Source: Phoronis australis
Lineage: Eukaryota > Phoronida > Phoronidae
Direction of reading: 5' to 3'
NCBI GenBank assembly: GCA_002633005.1
Contig: NMRA01000056.1
Span: 443,165-507,164 of the forward strand
DNA: 64,000 bases
The translations under genes were made by a program, and so were the position numbers. Below the pieces are notes generated by a model that made no database searches, had not been told where the DNA came from, and saw only the letters and a program-made list of their open reading frames with translations. How positions within the stretch are numbered: position 1 is the first letter of the stretch; the number at the start of each line of letters is the position of its first letter. Of the stretch, positions 56,991-64,000 are shown piece after piece.

Positions 56991-58214
56991 GATAATAGTG
57001 GGCAAGTAATATTTATTGTCTCCTTTAAGTAAGGCTTTACCATCTTCAAGTTACAGTAATTTCCATTTTTCAAATCCCGATTACTTTGCTCTAATTGTAG
57101 TACTGGTAATGGAAACTTTTATCAAGTTTTGTTTTAGGACATCTACACAGTACAAACCATGTTGGTAACAGGCTAAATTCTCCTTTATAGTTATTTTTGT
57201 CGAGAAATTTCACAAAATAGAATTTCACTCATTGGCCATGTGTAACTTATGCTACTGGACTTTTTTGCTCAGGGGAGGGGGGTATATGTACTTTAGACGA
57301 CTTGAGGGTGAAGTGGGTGCACAAAATCGTGGTTTGAAATTCACCATTTTGTATCCAACCCACTTAAAAAATTCCTTGTAGACTGCAAATGGTATGCCTG
57401 TGCCTTAACTATTCCCTGAGGGATTGTGACATTTTGCAAATGGGATATTAACTGCACTCAGTATTTCAATAGTCCGCTTATCAGATGTTGTCAGCATGTC
57501 TCTGGAGGACTCTAATGATTATCGAATCTGGCACCATGTGTGTATACATGTATATATGTAGGCAACCATCAGCCATGGGCAATCGATGAATGTGGAGCTT
57601 TAGATGGAAGTTGGATGACTGTTGTGACTTTGATTATAGTCGGCTGGTTTATTAGTTTTTATTTAGGCCACTTGCCTCTACTTGTTCCTAGTTTGCTTTG
57701 ATTGGAAGTGTTTCTGGTTTAGGAAGAACTCTTCTCCACAACCTGTTTTGAGTGCATGGTCACTACGTCGAGTTTGAAATTTGCCGCGACGAGTTTGGCT
57801 TACTTGCCATGGACTTTGAAAATGTATGCAATAATTTTTGAAGTATTGGGAGATTAGTCATTTCGCAAATTAAGGCATTTTGGACTTTTGTTACCTGTCT
57901 TAATACACCTGTTCCATGACTTAACACACATGTAGTCCGCACAGTATGGGCATGGACCTTCGATCAGGTACAGGAATGTTGTAGTTCTAGTCAAGTTTGA
58001 ATTGTCTGTTTTCAAGAACTCTACATAACTAAGGATTCGTTGTTGCTGGAGGCACATAAAGTGACACACCTGTTCAAGCTTACTTATTGAAGTTCACGTT
58101 TGGGAGCTACAAGAAACTGCCAATTCTTCCATGTAGTCCATAAATTGCTTCTCAAATGTTTCTCTTTTGACCAAAAGCGGGTTTATGGGAGATTTTAGGA
58201 TCTTGGTATTTATT

Positions 58215-58305
58215 GTCAAATTGAAACCAGTTTTGTAACGGCAAATGATCTAAATCAAAGGTTGCGTTTTGACAGAAGGTCGGGATCCGTCCATCTGAGA
58301 CTTAT
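58215..58305 (+). repeat. Dispersed short repeat, family D (copy 6)
   Basis: Reads TTGAAACCAGTTTTGTAACG, GCAAATGATCTAAATCAAAG and GTTGCGTTTTGACAGAAGGT. A partial further copy (TTTTGACCAAAAGCGGGTTTA) lies just before it at about 58166. Confidence 0.65.
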
Positions 58306-58683
58306 GTTGATGTGAATTTCAAAACCAGAAGTACGTATTGCTGCTCGAGATAAACATTTTTATTTCTGATTTAGTTTGTGGTATTCCTTTTATCATTTTC
58401 CAGAAGAGCACATTGGGTTTGCCTGTCTGCTTGAAGACTGCTTTTATTGCTAAGCTCACAAAAGTCAAGTGCCTGTGGTTTCCGAACTCAGTTTTATGGA
58501 GGGGGGGGGGGCACTTATATTGGGGAGGTAAACTAGTGTGCTCTGCTCATGTGGGATGTGGGAATGTCCTACAAAAGGGTGGCGTTTCCCTGGTAAAGGG
58601 TTCAACGTGTCGATTTTTGAAACAAAAATTTAACAGAGGTTTGTTGTTTTGAAAAGAATGCAGTCCAAAGAGTTTTTACTTAA

Positions 58684-58746
58684 TTTAAATTGATAAATTA
58701 GTGATTAGTGCTGTGATAAGTTAGTGGTTAGTGCTGTGATAAGTTT
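58684..58746. repeat. Short direct repeat (GTTAGTG / GTGCTGTGATAAGTT)
   Basis: Two adjacent copies of a unit of about 22 bases ending GTGCTGTGATAAGTT. No function visible. Confidence 0.7.
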
Positions 58747-58849
58747 AAAACCTTATAACAGGATAATGTTGGGCAACAGATCTATTCTATGAAATGTTGT
58801 TTTTAATAGAAGCTGGTCTCTTTTTATAATGCTCACTGTATCCGCCCAA

Positions 58850-59085
58850 ATAAGCACCCATGCCCCTATAAGCGCCCCCCACGTTTTTTCAGACTTCGCT
58901 GAAACAAGCGCCCAGCCCATGAACATGCGAAAAATGGCTTACCTACAGTCCTAATATTCTGCAGTAACCTTTTCAATTTATCAACAATTGAGATCCAGCA
59001 GTCCTGGAAATCATTGTGCATGGAATTTCTAGACCACCAGCCTCGCTGCTATGTTGGTATTTGGCTGTGATTATACACTTCAAAC
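58850..59085. repeat. Second copy of the AAGCGCCC element's left end
   Basis: Matches 50538-50770: AAGCGCCCCCCAC, TTTTCAGACTT, AAGCGCCCAG, CATGAAC, CTTACCTACAGT and GGAATTTCTAGACCAC blocks in the same order. The remaining element sequence was not found downstream. Confidence 0.75.
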
Positions 59086-62000
59086 TTCGCTGTTTCATTA
59101 TTGGAATAGTGCTGTGCAGTTGCCTCAAAAAACTCGATTTTATTCCGAGCCCTCAGCCATTAATATAAGTCTTTGAAAAATGAAAAAATGATGATTCTAA
59201 GACTTATGGTTGTTTGAAGACGCTTCTTCATGGCCAGTCTCCAGTATAGTGCAGATCAGAGATCCAATATGTGTCAACTGTGGAAATGGCTGTTGGCCAT
59301 TGAAGGGTTTGCACTCTGGATTAGCTATTGATTGGGGGGGGTCTGTTGTTGTGTTTTGTTCAGTTCATGCAGTGCGTATTTGAGGGCAGGCCAAAGGTTA
59401 AGGATTTGGTTGTCAACTGAGCTAAAGGCCCAATATTTGTTTGGTTACTTTAAACCAGAGTAGTGTGCCACCTGGTGGCGAAAATAGTACCATGCTGGTT
59501 GTAGCACTCGTTTCAAGGGGGATGTCATTAAATGGTGTTTGTAAACAAGGCCACCATTTTTAGTACTGGGTGTAGTGATTTTTTCACAAAAAATACAGGG
59601 GGAGGTAAATGAAAATAAATACCCAAGATAAATAGTAAACAGAAGATCCAAGGCAACAAACTTCCAAGTCGCACTTGCAGTGTTTTTTATGAAAACTGCT
59701 GTAGCCATTATTTTAAAACTTGGGTCATTTCAAATAAAAAAACCCAGAAATGAGAATTTGTTTTCCAATATCCGAAAATTCAGGGTGGCGGATCTGTAAA
59801 CTAAATTCTTAAAAAAGCTCAACTAAGAATGTTGGCAGTTCAACCTGAATAGTGATGTGACATTCAAAGTGGCATTGTGATGGTAATTATCAGTTCGCTA
59901 AGTCCGTCTGTGAAATTACCTCGTATTTCATCATGTGACTTTGGGTTGTGAGCCCCTAATGCTTAGAAGTCTTGGATTTCTGAATTGCCTACGAGTAAAA
60001 AATCTAATTCCATGCTTTAAGACTTCAAGCAATGATTCAGAATGGTGTATAACCACCTTTTTTGTTTGAATTTGACTTTACAAAAACTTAAACAGTCATA
60101 ATGGTTAATGTCCCAGCTTTTATACTTAATGTTATACCACAGGTGTCGGCCATCGCAATGGCTTTTTAAAACAATGTTCCAAGTGTTCATTGTTTGGGGT
60201 TAAAACAGAAATTTGCAACCTGATTCACTTGGTCATAGACGTTACTTTTATGTAGGTTTTTGTAAGTGTTTCACGAAATGAAAATCTATTTTCAACATTC
60301 CCAAATGCATCAAAGAGCAAAAGGTTAGAAAATGACCGAAACAGACTTGCCACTTGGGGACTGTCGGCATGATGTTTCTGGGTGCTGCTTGAGTTATCTT
60401 TGATACTGTTCTACTATTTCAGTTTAGAATGTTGGCAGCTTTGGGGATAGAGCGACTGAGGTTTGGTGTTTGCATGTGCAATGTGAAAGAAAAAATGCAA
60501 AGCTTCATTAACGATTTTTGGTGTCAAAAATAAGCTGGAAGATCCAATAGGTTTAGCACATTATGATTCTTTGACAAGACCATCCAAGTTCTTCTGTAAT
60601 GGTTAAGGTATATGCATGGTAAATACACAAATGAATCCGGGTCTATAAATGTAAACTTTTTTGTTTCTATGCACTAAGGAGCTGAAGGATTTGTAAAAGT
60701 ATGTTTTTATAGCTGTGGAAATGGGGATAATTTTGATATTTTGAACTACCCCGTTGTTGAAATATAACAGTTGGCCTATTTGGCATATCAATGTTGTATT
60801 CAGTTAGAAGCTGTGAAGGGTTGCAGTGAAAAATGGAATAATATTTCAGTATTGCATTTTTGAAACAAAATTCCCCATAGGTTGGCATTATTTTCCTTAA
60901 AGTCCTTGCGTATATTTGCGCAAGCCATGATGAATGCCTTTGTGCATTGCAGGCCAATGATGTCCACTGTTTTCTCAACTGTTGCCCTGAAATAATGTTT
61001 TTATAAATAGCCTGAATGCACCGGATGAACTCTAATGAGGGGCACGTGTTATAGTCATCATTCTGTTATTGACTTTGTGGTTTTGATTTGAAAGTATGTT
61101 CTCTTTTAGATGTGACTTAGATTTCTCTTCTAGTAGGCTTGAACTTTTCCTCTATTTGTGGTTGTACACCATTGTTTTGACCACCATTTCTAGTGCTATT
61201 AGCTGTGATAGAACTTGACATTTCCTGTTGTTTTTCTGACCGACTTTCATTGCCAGCACCATGTGCCTGTCAAACAAGGATGTATTAAAGTTACCTAGTT
61301 TACGTTGAGAAATAAACACTACTTGGAGGTTCTCTTCCTACTAATGTGGAGGGGGTGTTGCCTCACATTCTAAGTACAGACCAACTGTTTCTGGACCATT
61401 TGGAAATTTGGTTCCTGAGACAAATGCCAGAAAGTGTAGAGGTTGTAAACAATGCATATTTATACAGACAACCAGAGTTGGTTGTTCTAGCTAGCTGTGT
61501 ACGATACTTTTTGGGAGCTGAAATTCCGAAAACGGACGTGGACAAAAAGATAAAGACACTTTTCAGAGGAAGTCTGGGTCATATACTTTGAGGGCGGGGG
61601 GTTAAGCCAAGCATGGTTTGTTTCTGTAAAATTAAAGTGCAAGTACAAAGGAGCCATTATCAATTATGTGTGCTGAAGGTTTGAAATAATCATCAGTCCC
61701 CAAATAAATGGGTTGCTTTGAACTTTATCAGTTTCTTTATAAAAAGAACAATGGAAAAGGCAACTGTGGAAAACGTTTGGCAGGTCTTCAGTATTATCAA
61801 TCACCATCTTCGCAGTTTTCTCCCCAGGTGTCACTAGAGCTTGAACCAGCTGCATTTCTATCACTGTTCAGTCATTTTAAAAGGTCTGAATTTTTTAGCA
61901 ATGTTCATTCCAAGTAGCCAAGTATGAATTCCACATTTACCAGCCTAATGTATTTTACAAACCTACACACGAATTGGTCGTACGTACAAGTAATAATTTT

Positions 62001-62140
62001 TGAACCGACAGGATGTATGGCATATTTGGTGTCCTACAATGGACCAACTATAGGGGGCGCTAGAGATTCTTACATTACTGTTCTTAAAAAGTTATTCAGG
62101 GTTGAGGTACTGTACATACCATAGAGATTTCAGAATGAAG
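59086..62140. other. No gene recognised
   Basis: Several short frames occur (for example 61346-61591), but none has splice support or a recognisable domain. The region may be intron of the plus-strand gene or intergenic. Confidence 0.4.
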
Positions 62141-62488
62141 CTAAACGGACTGATCATCACTTAACCTGGAGGTAGCTCGATTTGTCTTGCTATCTAGAAA
62201 AAGAATGTGCTGCGTATCAAAGGCTTTGTCACAATACAATCGCGAGAAAATGGAGCAAAATGAGTGGGAGCTGACTTTAAGCTTTGATTCGCATTCGAGA
62301 CATGTTCTGGCTACGGTTCCCCCATTTCTATAGTCCTCTGACATTCCGAGAACTTGGTGCCACTTGGCCTTGACACTGATGAGTGCCAGTGATGTGAGTC
62401 TCTCCCTGCAGATAAAGCAACATGTACATCCAATAGGTAGACCGCAGGATGGTCCAGGCTTCAGCACAAATTGTTTATGATGATTCAT
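62141..62488 (-). CDS. Hypothetical Cys-containing reading frame
   Basis: A 115-aa frame with protein-like composition: PSCGLPIGCTCCFICRERLT near the start and ARTCLECESKLK in the middle. C-x-x-C pairs could bind zinc. I recognise no family. The start may instead be an exon boundary. It could also be a chance frame or a remnant of a zinc-finger transposase. Confidence 0.25.
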   Translation of the reverse strand: MNHHKQFVLKPGPSCGLPIGCTCCFICRERLTSLALISVKAKWHQVLGMSEDYRNGGTVARTCLECESKLKVSSHSFCSIFSRLYCDKAFDTQHILFLDSKTNRATSRLSDDQSV

Positions 62489-64000
62489 GGTGACTGCCTG
62501 TGTTTACACTTCCCAGCCGTTGCACCATAAGGTAGAATGCATATCTAAACATACACTGTCTTTGTTCCTCCCTGTCTGATGGCTGGATTACGTTACATCT
62601 TCTTCTAGAAATGTATGAGCACCTCCAGAGAATTTAAACATGAGCTGTCTGCTTGGGTCATGGATGAGCTAATGGACAAAGCATGTTTATTTGCAGGCTT
62701 ATGAATGTCAGGCAGTCACGCTCACAGGTTCCATATTTTTACTGGGGTTGGACTGAAGTCTTCCTACATTTGTTACTTTAACCCTCAGCGCTAGACAGAA
62801 CAAGTTAGAACGTGAATCTGAAATATTGTCGTTTTGATATCCCGGTCCTCGATGCCTCGATTTTGGGCACCCATGCTTCTATGAAATAATTTTTAAATTG
62901 CGTGGAATTGTCATCAATCAGACCCTAAAATTCCTCTACAGTGACTAACAAAAATTCCCCTCAACATCAGAATCAAGACCAGTGTGACTACATATTTATT
63001 TCAAAACAGTTGACATGCATTCAATTTAACACTTACTACTGTTTAGTTCTAAAAATAAGCAAAAGAATTGGAAAAACACCCTGTTTGACATATTAATAGT
63101 TATCAATACAAGGATTAGATGACTGCCACTATGTGAACCTTATGTGTCGTATACAAAACGTTTGGGCAAAATTTTTCGTTAGAAAAATCTCTGTAACGGA
63201 TGCAGGTGCATTGATCTAAGTACCTGGATATACGGCCATTTTTTATTACTTTAACCTATGACGCTGTCTTTTCCTCTGAGCATTTTGTTCACCAGGTGGT
63301 GCTACTTGCCTTCCAACTCAGTCTTATTGAGTGTCCGTATGTTTCACATGCATGAAAGTGTATTTTGTCCGAATTGATTCATGTAAGAGTCGTTTGTTGA
63401 GATTCATAGACAGTAAATAATACTGTTAGTTCAGTAATAGGTATGCATTACATTAAAGAGAGGGATGGAGTCTTGTTAGAATAAGTTTATAAAGAATGTT
63501 AAATGTGTTAATTGTTGAAATGAGTTTAATGTAAAATGTACTGATAATTTCTCCACGGCATTAATATCTATGTTTTACTTGTACGTGTTCAATCAAAATG
63601 GCTGCTTCATTAAAAGTACTACTTTTCATGAGGGCCTTGACAAGTTCAACAGAAAATACAATATAATACAATACACTCAAATTTTTAATATAATGCAGAA
63701 ACAAGAACATGACATAACATGTCATGTCCATGCTCATGCAACCATCACTTATCCAGGAGATGCAGTGATAATTTGTACTCACGACCTCCATGCCTTCATA
63801 TCCAGGTGGCGCTTGTGTCTTTGTTAAATAGTCTATTGGCTTTGTCTTTTGACTTTCAACCAAAAAAGCAGCCTGTGAATGGCCTGGCCTGTTTCATGAA
63901 AACAGGCGAAGACCAAGTTCAAAATCTGGGCTACTTGAAGTCGAAAGATCGAAATCTGTGGTCTGCTAGGGTAGACAGAAGATGGAATGTTCCGAGAAAT
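62489..64000. other. No gene recognised
   Basis: AT-rich sequence with chance frames only, such as the overlapping opposite frames at 63561-63863. Confidence 0.45.

Noticed and set aside
57854-58069. Minus-strand frame with CPYC
   Set aside because: A single Cys pair in an otherwise random-looking peptide without splice context.
61346-61591. 81-aa plus-strand frame
   Set aside because: Looks mildly protein-like but has no family, start context or partner exon.

Overview
This is animal nuclear DNA: AT-rich, intron-bearing, and full of SINEs, short inverted-repeat elements, microsatellites and a 5'-truncated LINE. The vesicular GABA/glycine-type transporter and the immunoglobulin-superfamily receptor indicate a bilaterian. 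An excess of the palindromic octamer TAGGCCTA (7 copies) and the repeat types make me suspect a marine invertebrate deuterostome (echinoderm, hemichordate or similar). That placement is inference. Three isolated N bases (883, 12593, 44084) mark assembly uncertainties, and two of them sit exactly where repeat homology breaks.

Layout. Positions 1-7640 are gene-free and repeat-rich: two inverted copies of a tRNA-derived composite element, a 27-bp minisatellite split by one of them, and short terminal-inverted-repeat (TIR) elements. A two-exon plus-strand gene with a TATA/Inr promoter (about 7645-9630) encodes a disordered protein with decapeptide RPATPK-type repeats. A minus-strand two-exon gene (18775-12995) encodes a VIAAT/VGAT-like (SLC32-type) vesicular inhibitory amino acid transporter of 501 aa. 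Its 3' part is repeated at 11730-12592, probably a false duplication made from a second haplotype. The transporter intron holds a 1.58-kb TTAA-flanked DNA transposon carrying THAP and piggyBac-like coding remnants, and a nested perfect hairpin.

From 29965 down to 21129 (minus strand) lies a multi-exon nephrin/KIRREL-style receptor: signal peptide, five Ig domains, one FNIII domain, a transmembrane helix and an acidic tail with an NPVY motif. A CR1/L2-like LINE remnant lies just upstream (30080-31520). Positions 31.5-40.1 kb are gene-free, with fold-back elements and two long GAT/AAT microsatellites. At 44759-40164 (minus strand) a three-exon gene encodes a 423-aa HDEL-terminated ER protein with a thioredoxin-like domain that lacks the CXXC redox site.

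It appears to share a short divergent promoter with a plus-strand gene whose first coding exon (ATG at 45225, strong GTGAGT donor) is clear but whose later exons are only tentative (48258-48325). The remaining 45-64 kb is mostly intronic or intergenic with several TIR or fold-back elements. One locus at 55091-55135 (minus strand) matches a minimal-stem-III hammerhead ribozyme of the kind found in Penelope-like retroelements. This is the most unusual signal in the window.

The genes do not form an operon or pathway. They are separate animal genes, two of them (transporter and Ig receptor) of kinds typical of neural or cell-contact biology.
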